11,219 bases of DNA, taken from assembly GCA_007119305.1 (NCBI GenBank), contig SKPY01000245.1, positions 1 through 11,219 of the forward strand, read 5' to 3'. The first letter of the stretch is position 1. Each line of letters begins with the position of its first letter. Source of the stretch: Nitriliruptorales bacterium. Lineage in GTDB: Bacteria; Actinomycetota; Nitriliruptoria; Euzebyales; Egibacteraceae. The notes under the pieces were generated by a model. The model searched no databases, was not told the origin of the DNA, and was given only the letters and a program-made list of their open reading frames with translations. A program made the translations under genes and the position numbers. This document shows positions 1 through 6,114 of the stretch, one piece after another.

Positions 1-1
1 G

Positions 2-250
2 TTCCTGTCGGAGGTTGGTGCAGCGCTCGACCGGGCCGTCCCGTCTGGCACCGACCCCACTCCGGCCCCAACGTGGATGATGCTGGACCCGGCCTCGCTG
101 CTGATCACGAGCATGTTCTCCGAGGGGTGCACGATGCCGATGTCGGCCGAGGCGGTCGTGCAGCTCGAGTACTCCGCCGAGATGCCCAGTAACCGGGTCG
201 GCGACGTGGTGCGAAACCCCCTGGGGTGCAGACGCTCCGGCAGCTGGTAG
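2..250 (+). pseudogene. 5' portion of a LuxR-family regulator, out of frame with its 3' portion
   Basis: An open frame runs in from the left edge in the frame of base 2 and ends at a TAG at 248-250. It reads FLSEVGAALDRAVPSG, then TWMMLDPASLLITSMFSEG, and so on to VGDVVRNPLG. This matches the N-terminal sensor-like region of actinobacterial LuxR-type regulators, where a phrase of the kind 'W.TLDPATLL.TS' is typical (family knowledge). The natural continuation (VQTLRQLVENDPGG) lies one frame back from about position 226, so this piece and the CDS at 226-1134 are two halves of one gene. The true start lies outside the window. Either the gene carries a one-base deletion, or the base run has a sequencing error, or the frame is recoded. 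Confidence 0.75.
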
Positions 251-1134
251 AGAACGATCCTGGTGGTGTCGGCGAGTACGTCGAGCTGCTCCGGTCGATC
301 GGTGCGGAGCACGAGGCGCTGGTGGCGCTGCGGGCTCGTGACGGGGAGCATTGGGGCGCGGTGTACCTGGCCCGTGGCCCCGGTCGACCCGACTTCTCCG
401 CCGAAGAGCTCGACTTCCTGCGGGCGGTCGCCCCCTATCTCGCCGAAGGGGTCCGACGCGGAGCGCTGCTGGGTGAGGCGTCCGAGCCCGACGGACCCGC
501 TGCTCCCGCGATCGTGGTGCTCGGGGAGGATCTCACCCCGGAGTCCTTCACACCGGGTGCACAGCAGTGGTTGTCGGACCTGCCCGCGCTGGAGCGAGGC
601 GAGCTGCCTGCGGCCGTGCTCTCCGTGGCCCACGTTGCCCTCGAGGGTCGTGGCGCAAGTCGGCGCGGGGAGCCTGCCAGTGCGCGGGTGCGCTCGGAGC
701 GTCGAGGCTGGGTGATGCTGCACGGCCAGGCGCTGGCGGGCCGCGGCGGGCGGCGCGTGGCAGTGACCATCCAGCCGGCAGGTCCGGAGCGGATCACCCC
801 GCTGCTCATGGCCGCCTACGGGCTGACCGCACGGGAGGAACAAGTCACCCGCCACGTGCTGCAGGGGGACTCCACCGCGCAGATCGCCGAGGCGCTGCGC
901 ATCTCCCCGTACACGGTGCAGGAACACCTCAAGCACATCTTCGAGAAGACCGCGGCCCGCAGCCGCCGCGAGCTGGTGAGCCAGGTGTTCACCCGCCACT
1001 ACCAGCCGCGCGTCGAGGACAACGACGAACGGGTCAGGGTGGACAAGCCCATCCGCGGTGGACCCTTCCCCGATCGACCAGCGGAGGCGGCCGCTGCCCA
1101 CCCGGCACGCAGACGCCCCAATGAACGGGGGTAG
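226..1134 (+). CDS. LuxR-family transcriptional regulator, C-terminal part with HTH (gene broken upstream)
   Basis: DNA-binding transcriptional regulator. The frame is open from the TAA at 190-192 and the GTG at 226 is merely its first start-like codon. No ribosome binding site is evident, and the sequence continues the upstream fragment, so 226 is probably not a real start. Residues 1-80 (VENDPGGVGEYVELLRSIG, EHEALVALR, FSAEELDFLRAVAPYLAEG) look like the second half of a GAF-like sensor domain. A typical LuxR (GerE) helix-turn-helix occupies residues 200-255: LTAREEQVTRHVLQG, the recognition segment ISPYTVQEHLKHIFEK, and RRELVSQVF. An unconserved basic, proline-rich tail of about 45 residues follows. 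The gene converges with the alpha/beta hydrolase gene, and nothing in the window shows its target. The HTH assignment is strong; whether a full-length protein is made is unclear. Confidence 0.8.
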   Translation: MQTLRQLVENDPGGVGEYVELLRSIGAEHEALVALRARDGEHWGAVYLARGPGRPDFSAEELDFLRAVAPYLAEGVRRGALLGEASEPDGPAAPAIVVLGEDLTPESFTPGAQQWLSDLPALERGELPAAVLSVAHVALEGRGASRRGEPASARVRSERRGWVMLHGQALAGRGGRRVAVTIQPAGPERITPLLMAAYGLTAREEQVTRHVLQGDSTAQIAEALRISPYTVQEHLKHIFEKTAARSRRELVSQVFTRHYQPRVEDNDERVRVDKPIRGGPFPDRPAEAAAAHPARRRPNERG

Positions 1135-1198
1135 CTCGACCACCCGAGTGTGGCTGCCCAGGGTCCACTCCAGCCCTGACCCGCTTTCTACCAGGCCC

Positions 1199-1220
1199 GT
1201 CTCCTCTGAACAGCGGAGAC
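1199..1220. terminator. Hairpin GTCTCC...GGAGAC, possible terminator
   Basis: The arms GTCTCC (1199-1204) and GGAGAC (1215-1220) are perfect complements, with two further CT/AG pairs inside after one mismatch, leaving a GAAC loop. It sits 65 nt downstream of the LuxR-type stop codon. No T-run follows on either strand, so this is a guess based on position and stem only. Confidence 0.3.
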
Positions 1221-1316
1221 AACCGCGGACGCAGTCAGAGGCCAACCGAACCCGCGCGCAACGAGTTTCCTCGCGGGATGCACGGCCGAAGGAACTTCAA
1301 CCCTCTCAGTGGCCCG

Positions 1317-1338
1317 TCGAGGCTTCCAGAAGCCTTGA
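1317..1338. terminator. Hairpin with 9-bp stem, possible bidirectional terminator
   Basis: Bases 1317-1325 (TCGAGGCTT) pair with 1330-1338 (AAGCCTTGA), with one G-T pair and a CCAG loop. It lies between two convergent genes. There is no T-tract, but actinobacterial terminators often lack one (family knowledge). Assignment rests on stem strength and position. Confidence 0.4.
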
Positions 1339-1477
1339 GCCTGGCCGCGCTGATGCCCACATCTGTGCAACGCGCATCGCGGGACGCCAGCAGTAGCTGC
1401 GAGGTAGGGTCGCTCCTGTAGAAGGTGATTGTCCGCCGAGGCAAGGGGCGGCCGACACCCCTCAGGTCCGCAGCCGG

Positions 1478-2308
1478 TCACGCGGGTTCGCGGATGAACC
1501 CGAGCACGTGCTGGGCGAACATCTCAGGAGCGATGATGTCCGCGCCGTGCCCTTGCCCCTCGAGCACGATGATGTGCGCATCGGGCAGGGCTGCCGCGAC
1601 GCTGTCGGCGTCCGCCCGCCAGGAGGGCGGGCTCTGATCGCCGACCACCAGCAGCGTGGGCACGGTGACGTTGGTCGCGTGCTCGCGGTCGAAGATGGTT
1701 TCCAACGCGGCTCGCTCCTCGCGGGGAAAGGTGTGTGCGACGGCGACGCGTGCAGCCCATGACGGATCTGCCCGGTAGGCGTCCAACTCCTCCTCGCTGA
1801 GTCCCGCGAACTCCCGTGCGAGCGTCTCGACGACACGCTCGCGCTCGCCGGCCTGCAACAGCGCCTCCATCCGCTCGATGACTGCCGGCGGTACGTTCCA
1901 CAGGTCGGCGGTCGTCGGCGGCCAGCCCTCGTAGAGCACGAGCCGGTCGATGTTGGCCGTGAGCGGTGCGGCGCCAAAGGCGTAGATCCCACCTGATGAA
2001 TGTCCGTACACGGTGACCCGAGCGCCAGACGTCTCTGCAACATCGTCCACGACGGCGGCGACGTCTTCGTACTCCCGCTCGATGCTGTAGTCGGGGTGGT
2101 CGCCGCTGGCGCCCCGGCCGCGACGGTCCATGGCGTGGACGGTGACGTGCGGCTCGAGGTAGGGCCGCAGCGCGCCCCAGCGGGTGTGGTCCCCCAGCCC
2201 ACCGTGGACCAGCACCAGGGGTGGCCCGACGCCGCTGGTGAAGTAGCCGATCTCGGTGCCGTCACGGGAGAGCGCGTGCGACAGCGTCGGGTGGTTGGTG
2301 GTCGGCAT
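1478..2308 (-). CDS. Alpha/beta hydrolase fold protein
   Basis: A 276-residue alpha/beta hydrolase, probably cytoplasmic (no signal peptide). The visible catalytic parts are the HGG oxyanion-loop motif at residues 35-37 (VLVHGGLGDH), the nucleophile elbow GHSSGG with Ser104, the acid Asp224 in LLVVGDQSP, and His254 in GQGHG. MDRRGRGAS at 60-68 is the usual strand-turn after the oxyanion loop. Length is normal for the family. Start choice: ATG at 2308 is preceded by AAGGAG about 6 nt upstream. The frame stays open further upstream, but that extension has no homology-like content and would run through the perfect palindrome at 2355-2378. The substrate cannot be read from sequence; esterase or lactonase-type hydrolysis is typical of such proteins. 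The gene stands alone and converges with the LuxR-type gene. Confidence 0.9.
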   Translation of the reverse strand: MPTTNHPTLSHALSRDGTEIGYFTSGVGPPLVLVHGGLGDHTRWGALRPYLEPHVTVHAMDRRGRGASGDHPDYSIEREYEDVAAVVDDVAETSGARVTVYGHSSGGIYAFGAAPLTANIDRLVLYEGWPPTTADLWNVPPAVIERMEALLQAGERERVVETLAREFAGLSEEELDAYRADPSWAARVAVAHTFPREERAALETIFDREHATNVTVPTLLVVGDQSPPSWRADADSVAAALPDAHIIVLEGQGHGADIIAPEMFAQHVLGFIREPA

Positions 2309-2354
2309 GACCGCTCCTTCCTTGCCTCGGGTGCAGCCGTACCGGCAGGATGCA

Positions 2355-2378
2355 CGATGCGCTGTGCACAGCGCATCG
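2355..2378. promoter_or_regulatory. Perfect 24-bp palindrome upstream of the hydrolase gene, probable operator
   Basis: The left half, CGATGCGCTGTG (2355-2366), is exactly mirrored by its complement in 2367-2378, and symmetry breaks at the next base on each side. It ends 46 nt before the hydrolase ATG. A symmetric site of this length and perfection fits a dimeric repressor of TetR or MarR type. With no loop it is a poor terminator. The regulator is not identifiable; none lies adjacent. Confidence 0.6.
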
Positions 2379-2396
2379 GTAGGGTTGCCTATCTTG

Positions 2397-2416
2397 GCAC
2401 GGCGTACAGGCCGTGC
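2397..2416. repeat. Inverted repeat GCACGGC / GCCGTGC
   Basis: Seven-base arms at 2397-2403 and 2410-2416 are perfectly complementary with a 6-nt spacer. A second, overlapping repeat has TGCC at 2386-2389 and GGCA at 2396-2399. Both lie just upstream of the 24-bp palindrome with respect to the hydrolase gene. They could be further operator half-sites or a weak terminator for the VOC transcript. Confidence 0.4.
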
Positions 2417-2659
2417 TCCGGGGCAAACCACGCTGTTGGCCGGCTGTTGGCCCTGGCCAGGCCGGACGCGGCCCTTCAACGGGATGCCCGCGCCCCCGGC
2501 CGTATCCGCCACCCGCCATACGCTGTCATGAGCCAAGAAGTTGGCAGAGTTTGATCTTGCTCGGGTCGGGATTCCATCCGTTGGCGGGGCTCCTCATCGT
2601 GCTCGCGTGAGCGTGGGTAGGCGACCGGAAGTAGGTCTGGCGCGGTCTGCGGCCTCCGA

Positions 2660-3046
2660 TCAGGGGCAGCGGTCCGCAAGGACGCAGAACTCGTTCCCCT
2701 CTGGGTCGGCAAGTACGACCCAGCTCTCATCGCCTTGGCCGACGTCGGCGTGTCGAGCACCTAGGTCAAGCCGGCGACGGACCTCTTCGTCTTGCTCCCT
2801 GTCGGTTGGGTTGACGTCGAGGTGGAGCCTGTTCTTGACGGTCTTGCCCTCGGGCACGTGCGCGAACGTCAACGTCGGTGGCACTGGGCCAAGGCGGTTC
2901 TTGCCTTCAGGCACCATAGGCCAGCCAATTGCGACGATTCCGTCGTCTTCGTCTTGCACCTCGTAGTCAAGGTCCGAGCACCAGAACCGGGCGAGACCGG
3001 TGGGATCGGCACAGTCGATCGCAAGCTCGGTGAACTTACTGGTCAT
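2660..3046 (-). CDS. VOC superfamily (glyoxalase-like) protein
   Basis: A 128-residue single-module vicinal-oxygen-chelate protein. The N-terminal strand-helix (FTELAIDCADPTGLARFWC) and the C-terminal WVVLADPEGNEFCVL are signature segments of the glyoxalase-like group common in actinobacteria. RLHLDVNPTDRE in the middle is the usual start of the second beta-alpha-beta module, and the histidine in it is a candidate metal ligand. The start is ATG 3046: a TGA in frame three codons upstream excludes a longer protein, and AGGGA lies about 9 nt upstream. Base composition is somewhat less GC-rich than the neighbours. It is divergent from the ABC operon with a 70-bp shared promoter region, so the TGAAC operator there could also affect it. 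Substrate unknown. Confidence 0.85.
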   Translation of the reverse strand: MTSKFTELAIDCADPTGLARFWCSDLDYEVQDEDDGIVAIGWPMVPEGKNRLGPVPPTLTFAHVPEGKTVKNRLHLDVNPTDREQDEEVRRRLDLGARHADVGQGDESWVVLADPEGNEFCVLADRCP

Positions 3047-3081
3047 GTCAGGTCATCCCTGCCTCCTGACGGGGTGGTCTC

Positions 3082-3110
3082 TTGACTTGCCGTGAACATT
3101 GGTTCATGCT
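3082..3110 (+). promoter_or_regulatory. Promoter of the ABC/TetR operon, probably leaderless
   Basis: A -35-like TTGACT at 3082-3087 and a -10-like CATGCT at 3105-3110 are separated by 17 nt. Counting 7 nt on from the -10 places transcription start on the A of the ATG at 3117. No Shine-Dalgarno precedes that ATG, which fits leaderless translation. The -10 is weak (3 of 6 consensus bases). Operator copy 1 fills most of the spacer. Confidence 0.5.
3093..3106. promoter_or_regulatory. Operator copy 1, TGAAC-N4-GTTCA
   Basis: TGAACATTGGTTCA has perfect 5-bp inverted arms around ATTG. It lies between the predicted -35 and -10 elements of the operon promoter, where a bound dimer would block polymerase. 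A second copy starts exactly 25 bp further on. The likely ligand is the TetR protein at 4788-5393 (inference). Confidence 0.65.
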
Positions 3111-3116
3111 AACGTC

Positions 3117-4061
3117 ATGAACATGGGTTCACAACACGCGATCAGCTGCCGGTCCTTGACCAAGACCTTCGACGGCCCACCGGTCGTCGATCGCGTCTCC
3201 TTCGACATCGCGCCCGGGTCGATCACCGGGTTCGTCGGCGCCAACGGCGCCGGCAAGACCACGACCATGCGCATGATCCTGGGCCTGGTCACCCCCTCGT
3301 CGGGGCAGGCGCTGGTCAACGGGGCGCCCTACCGGGAGCTAGCGCAGCCGCGCCGCGCAGTCGGCGCGGTACTGGACGGCCCGGGCGCGCACCCCGGCCA
3401 CACGGCCCGCGCCCACCTGAGCAGCCTGGCGATGGCGGCGGGGTTGCCGCCGAGCCGGGTGGGCGAGGTGCTCGAGCTGGTGGGGTTGGACGGGCACGCC
3501 CGCCGGCGGGTGGGCGCGTTCTCGTTGGGGATGCGCCAGCGCCTGGCGCTGGCCGCCGCACTGCTGGGCGACCCGCCGATCCTGCTGCTCGACGAGCCCG
3601 TCAACGGCCTGGACCCACCGGGGATCCTGTGGATGCGCGACCTGCTGCGCCGCTTCGCCGCCGAGGGCCGCGCGGTGCTGGTGTCCAGCCACCTGCTCGC
3701 AGAGCTCGCCGAGGTCGCCGAGCGGGTGCTCATCATCGACCGCGGACGGCTGGTCGCCGACGCCGCCATGGACGAGCTGCTGGGCGCGGCGAGGCGGGTC
3801 GTGGAGCTGCGCTGCGCCGAGCCCGCGCGCATGGCCGAGGCCCTGCGCCAGCGCGGCGCAGGGGTCGGCGTGGACGGCGACCTGCTGGTGATCGAGGGCG
3901 TCTCGGCCCGGCAGGTCGGCGAGGTCGTCGCCGCGGTCGGCGCTGGCCCGATCTATGCGCTGGCCGAGCGTGGCGGCAGCTTCGAGGACGCCTACTTCCA
4001 GCTCGCCGGCTCGCTCACCAGCCCGGGCGCCACGGGCACCGACGAACGGAGCGGAGCATGA
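3117..4061 (+). CDS. ABC transporter ATP-binding protein (exporter type)
   Basis: A 314-residue nucleotide-binding subunit that powers the membrane protein encoded next. The order of motifs is normal: Walker A GANGAGKT (41-48), ABC signature FSLGMRQR (135-142), Walker B ILLLDE (155-160, catalytic Glu160), D-loop GLD (164-166) and H-loop His192 in SSH. At the Q-loop position the sequence reads VGAVLDGPGAHPG instead of carrying a glutamine, which is common in the bacitracin/lantibiotic-type exporter group of actinobacteria (family knowledge). The last ~100 residues are the usual accessory tail. ATG 3117 is chosen because it coincides with the predicted transcription start; a TTG at 3099 lies inside the promoter, and ATG 3123 is an alternative. 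The stop overlaps the permease start (ATGA). Substrate is unknown; peptide or drug export is likely. Confidence 0.93.
   Translation: MNMGSQHAISCRSLTKTFDGPPVVDRVSFDIAPGSITGFVGANGAGKTTTMRMILGLVTPSSGQALVNGAPYRELAQPRRAVGAVLDGPGAHPGHTARAHLSSLAMAAGLPPSRVGEVLELVGLDGHARRRVGAFSLGMRQRLALAAALLGDPPILLLDEPVNGLDPPGILWMRDLLRRFAAEGRAVLVSSHLLAELAEVAERVLIIDRGRLVADAAMDELLGAARRVVELRCAEPARMAEALRQRGAGVGVDGDLLVIEGVSARQVGEVVAAVGAGPIYALAERGGSFEDAYFQLAGSLTSPGATGTDERSGA
3118..3131. promoter_or_regulatory. Operator copy 2, TGAAC-N4-GTTCA, over the translation start
   Basis: TGAACATGGGTTCA repeats the arms of copy 1. The flanks agree when copy 2 is reversed (GTG...CATG in copy 1, CATG...CAC in copy 2). It covers the predicted transcription start and first codons of the ATPase gene. 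Confidence 0.65.
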
Positions 4062-4801
4062 CCGCGCTGCTGCGCGCCGAGCTGCGCAAGGTGACGGCAA
4101 CACTGACCTTTGTGTGGCTGCTGCTGGGCACCGCGGCCGTCGGGGTCATCGGGACGCTGGCGCCGCTGCTGGCCACCGACCCCGCCACCGCCGACCTGCT
4201 CAGCGATGTCAAGCTGCAGGAGGCCATGCACGGCGCCGCCGCCGGGGTGGTCCTCGTCGTCGTCGCCGGCATCATCGGCATGGCCGGCGACTGGCGCTTC
4301 GGCCAGGCCAGCCAGGCGTTCCTCGCGACACCGCGACGGCGGCGGGTCGTCGCCGCCAAGACGGTCGTGTTCGCCGGGCTCGGCGCGGTCTACGGCACGG
4401 CCGCCGCCGGCGCCGCGACCGCCACCGCCTGGGCCTGGTACCACAGCAACGGCGTCGCGCTGCCGTTGGGCCGCTCGGCCGTGTGGCTCACCCTGCTCGG
4501 CTGCATCGCCGTGGCGGTGCTGTTCGGCGTGCTCGGCGTCGCCATCGGCGCGCTCGTGCGCAACCAGACCGTCGCGCTCGTCGGCGCGCTGGCGTGGATG
4601 GTGCTCGTCGAACCGGCGCTGTTCCAGGCCTCCCCGACGGTGTTCCGCTGGTTGCCGGTCATGGCGTCGTTCAGCTTGCGGAACATGCCAGGCGACGACT
4701 TCCTGCCGGTCGGGCCGGCGGCCGCGGTCGTGCTCGCCGTGATCGCCGCCGCCCTCGCCATGGGGGTGCGGGTTGTGGAGCGCGACGATGTCACCGCGTA
4801 A
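4058..4801 (+). CDS. ABC transporter permease, six-span exporter type
   Basis: A 247-residue integral membrane subunit. It begins MTALLRAELRKV, the amphipathic start typical of ABC-2-like permeases, followed by about six hydrophobic spans: around FVWLLLGTAAVGVIGTLAP, AAGVVLVVVAGIIGM, VVFAGLGAVYGTAAAGA, WLTLLGCIAVAVLFGVLGV, VALVGALAWMVLV and AAVVLAVIAAALAM. DWRFGQASQAFLATPRRRRV between spans 2 and 3 is the cytoplasmic coupling region typical of this group. The start codon overlaps the ATPase stop by 4 bp (ATGA), with GGAGCGGAGC just upstream, so the two subunits are translationally coupled. The last 14 bp overlap the TetR gene. Pairing with a single ATPase suggests a homodimeric exporter (inference). 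No substrate can be deduced. Confidence 0.88.
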   Translation: MTALLRAELRKVTATLTFVWLLLGTAAVGVIGTLAPLLATDPATADLLSDVKLQEAMHGAAAGVVLVVVAGIIGMAGDWRFGQASQAFLATPRRRRVVAAKTVVFAGLGAVYGTAAAGAATATAWAWYHSNGVALPLGRSAVWLTLLGCIAVAVLFGVLGVAIGALVRNQTVALVGALAWMVLVEPALFQASPTVFRWLPVMASFSLRNMPGDDFLPVGPAAAVVLAVIAAALAMGVRVVERDDVTA

Positions 4802-5393
4802 ACGCACCCCCGAGGCGGCCGAGCAGCTGCGCGCCTCGCTGCTCGAGCACGCCCAGCGCATCATCGCCCGCGACGGCGCCAAGGCGTTGACCATGCGGAC
4901 CCTGGCCGCCGAGGCCGGCTGCGCGCTCGGGCTGCCCTACAAGGTGTTCGCCGACCGCGGCGAGCTCGTCGCCGCCATCGTCCACGTTGAGTTCACCCGG
5001 CTCGCCGCCGCAGGTGAAGAGCTCATCGCCCGCGCCGGCGCCGCCACCGTCGCCGACAACCTGGTCTGGTACGCCGAGCTCCTGCTCGACTCGCCCGCGG
5101 TGACACTCGCCGCAGAGGTGATGGCCGACAAGGCGCTCGCCGAGGCCGTGGCCGCCAGGGCGCACCACAGCGGGGCCGGGCCGGGGTCGTTCGAGGCCGC
5201 CGTGGCCGGCTACCTCGCCGCCGAGCAGCACGCCGGACGCATTGAGGGCGACGTCGACATTGCCGCGTTCGGCTTCATCATCACCGGCGCGGTGCACAAC
5301 CTCGTCATGTCCGGCCCCGCCTACCCCCAACCCACCCGCTGCCAGCTGAAGCAGCACCTGACGGCCATCGCCGACCGCCTCCACCCCCGCTGA
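4788..5393 (+). CDS. TetR-family transcriptional regulator
   Basis: A 201-residue repressor-type regulator. The TetR N-terminal helix-turn-helix lies at residues 12-62: LLEHAQRIIARDGAKALTMR, then TLAAEAGCALGLPYKVFA, then DRGELVAAIV. The rest is the helical ligand-binding and dimerisation part with no recognisable pocket signature. ATG 4788 is chosen for the GGAG 7 nt upstream and because the protein then begins MSPRKRTPEAAE; a TTG at 4773 in frame is less likely. The gene overlaps the permease by 14 bp, so it is co-expressed with the exporter. It is the only regulator in the operon and the natural candidate to bind the two TGAAC-N4-GTTCA sites at 3093 and 3118, giving autoregulation with release by an exported compound (inference). 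Confidence 0.9.
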   Translation: MSPRKRTPEAAEQLRASLLEHAQRIIARDGAKALTMRTLAAEAGCALGLPYKVFADRGELVAAIVHVEFTRLAAAGEELIARAGAATVADNLVWYAELLLDSPAVTLAAEVMADKALAEAVAARAHHSGAGPGSFEAAVAGYLAAEQHAGRIEGDVDIAAFGFIITGAVHNLVMSGPAYPQPTRCQLKQHLTAIADRLHPR

Positions 5394-5422
5394 CACATCC
5401 GCACCGACCGAAAGGCGCCGTC

Positions 5423-5566
5423 ATGCAGCCACCCGACGACCCGACCGCCGCCCCCGACCGCGCCCCGCGCACACGGCGCCGCACCGCCGCGATCATCACC
5501 GGCGGGGCGTCGCTCGCGGCGCTCGGCGCCGTGCTGCACCTCACTGGCGTCCTGCCCCCGGGCTGA
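5423..5566 (+). CDS. Small single-span membrane protein, 47 aa, unknown function
   Basis: A short gene in the 178-bp gap between the TetR gene and the DUF2269-like gene. It reads MQPPDDPTAAPDRAPRTRRR, then a hydrophobic stretch TAAIITGGASLAALGAVLHL, then TGVLPPG. The charged, proline-rich N-terminus followed by one membrane span predicts a cytoplasm-in, C-out topology. AAAGG lies about 8 nt upstream of the ATG. The next gene starts 5 nt after its stop, so it sits inside the operon. I do not recognise a family. Its length is below most gene-calling limits, but the ribosome site, the spacing and the clean hydrophobic profile support it. Confidence 0.6.
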   Translation: MQPPDDPTAAPDRAPRTRRRTAAIITGGASLAALGAVLHLTGVLPPG

Positions 5567-5571
5567 GCGCC

Positions 5572-6114
5572 ATGCACGCGGCCCGTGACGAACACCGCAC
5601 GCACATGTCCCCACCGGCCGCGCAGCGGCCGGCTTCCGCCTGGCGCAAGCCCCTACTCGTCATCCACGTGGCCGCCTCGGCCGGGCTGATCGGCGCCGTC
5701 CTCGTGCTCGCGGCGCTCGGCGTCGCCGGGCTGCGCGGCGCGGACCCACGCACGGTCTACCCGGCCGCGCACCTCGTGGACGCCTGGGTCGTCGCGCCCC
5801 TGGCCGTCCTCGCGCTGGCCACCGGCGTGCTCCAGGCCGTCCTCGGCGGCTGGGGCCTCGCGACGCACTGGTGGGTGACGATCAAGCTCGCGGTGACCGC
5901 GGCCACCGCCGCCGTGGTCATCGTCGTGCTCGAACCCAGACTCGCGGCCTCCGCCGAAGCCGCCATCGCCGGGCAGTCCTTCACCACCGCCGACTTCCTG
6001 CCGCTGGCGACCGCCCCGGCGGCCGCCCTGACGCTGCTCATCGCCAACGTCGCCCTGGGCATCTCCAAGCCGCGCTGGCGCCGGCGATCCTGCGCCACCA
6101 AGGAGGCCCCATGA
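5572..6114 (+). CDS. DUF2269-like integral membrane protein
   Basis: A 180-residue membrane protein with four predicted spans: about residues 28-52 (LLVIHVAASAGLIGAVLVLAAL), 70-92 (WVVAPLAVLALATGVLQAVL), 97-120 (WWVTIKLAVTAATAAVVIVV) and 144-165 (LATAPAAALTLLIANVALGIS). A histidine in the first span and the tryptophan/lysine entry WWVTIK into the third resemble the DUF2269 family of predicted integral membrane proteins. This is recognition by pattern only. The start at ATG 5572 lies 5 nt after the preceding stop and has no strong ribosome site, so coupling is likely; ATG 5605 is an alternative. The stop overlaps the next gene's start (ATGA). Function unknown. Confidence 0.72.
   Translation: MHAARDEHRTHMSPPAAQRPASAWRKPLLVIHVAASAGLIGAVLVLAALGVAGLRGADPRTVYPAAHLVDAWVVAPLAVLALATGVLQAVLGGWGLATHWWVTIKLAVTAATAAVVIVVLEPRLAASAEAAIAGQSFTTADFLPLATAPAAALTLLIANVALGISKPRWRRRSCATKEAP

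Larger units (their letters stand above)
1135..1477. other. Convergent intergenic region, 343 bp, no gene seen
   Basis: This gap lies between the stop codons of the LuxR-type gene (+) and the alpha/beta hydrolase gene (-). Open frames on both strands here have arginine/serine/proline-rich translations with no recognisable domain and no credible ribosome binding site, so I call none. It contains two hairpin-forming inverted repeats (1199-1220 and 1317-1338), as expected for transcription ends in a convergent arrangement. Confidence 0.6.
2309..2659. other. Intergenic region upstream of the hydrolase, rich in inverted repeats
   Basis: This 351-bp gap lies between the hydrolase start and the stop of the VOC gene (both minus strand). 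I see no convincing gene. It holds the hydrolase ribosome binding site (about 2315-2320), a 24-bp perfect palindrome (2355-2378), two more inverted repeats (2386-2399 and 2397-2416), a 10-bp direct repeat GCTGTTGGCC at 2432 and 2443, and a small GCCAA/TTGGC inverted repeat at 2532-2545. Confidence 0.6.

Noticed and set aside
1058..1481. Open frames on both strands in the LuxR-hydrolase gap
   Set aside because: Translations are R/S/P-rich without motifs, hydrophobic core or credible ribosome site. The region contains two hairpins typical of convergent gene ends.
2385..2396. TTGCCTATCTTG resembling the arsR -10 region (TTGCCTATCCTG)
   Set aside because: No -35 element at the right spacing and no plus-strand gene downstream; the likeness is probably accidental.
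2309..2536. Longer N-terminus for the alpha/beta hydrolase from an upstream start
   Set aside because: The ATG at 2308 has a strong AAGGAG at the right distance and yields a normal-length protein. The extension crosses the 24-bp palindrome and has no protein-like features.
2532..2545. GCCAA/TTGGC repeat as a terminator of the VOC gene
   Set aside because: The stem is only 5 bp with a 4-nt loop, lies over 110 nt from the stop and has no T-run on the VOC strand, so it is too weak to call.
2541..2966. Plus-strand frame opposite the first VOC gene
   Set aside because: It is antisense to a clear VOC protein, and its serine/arginine/proline-rich translation is a shadow.
3992..4894. A 300-codon open frame on the minus strand across the ABC permease
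   Set aside because: Its translation is low-complexity, rich in H, G, D and R, with no domain. It is antisense to a well-recognised permease and to the TetR start, and arises from the GC-rich third positions.
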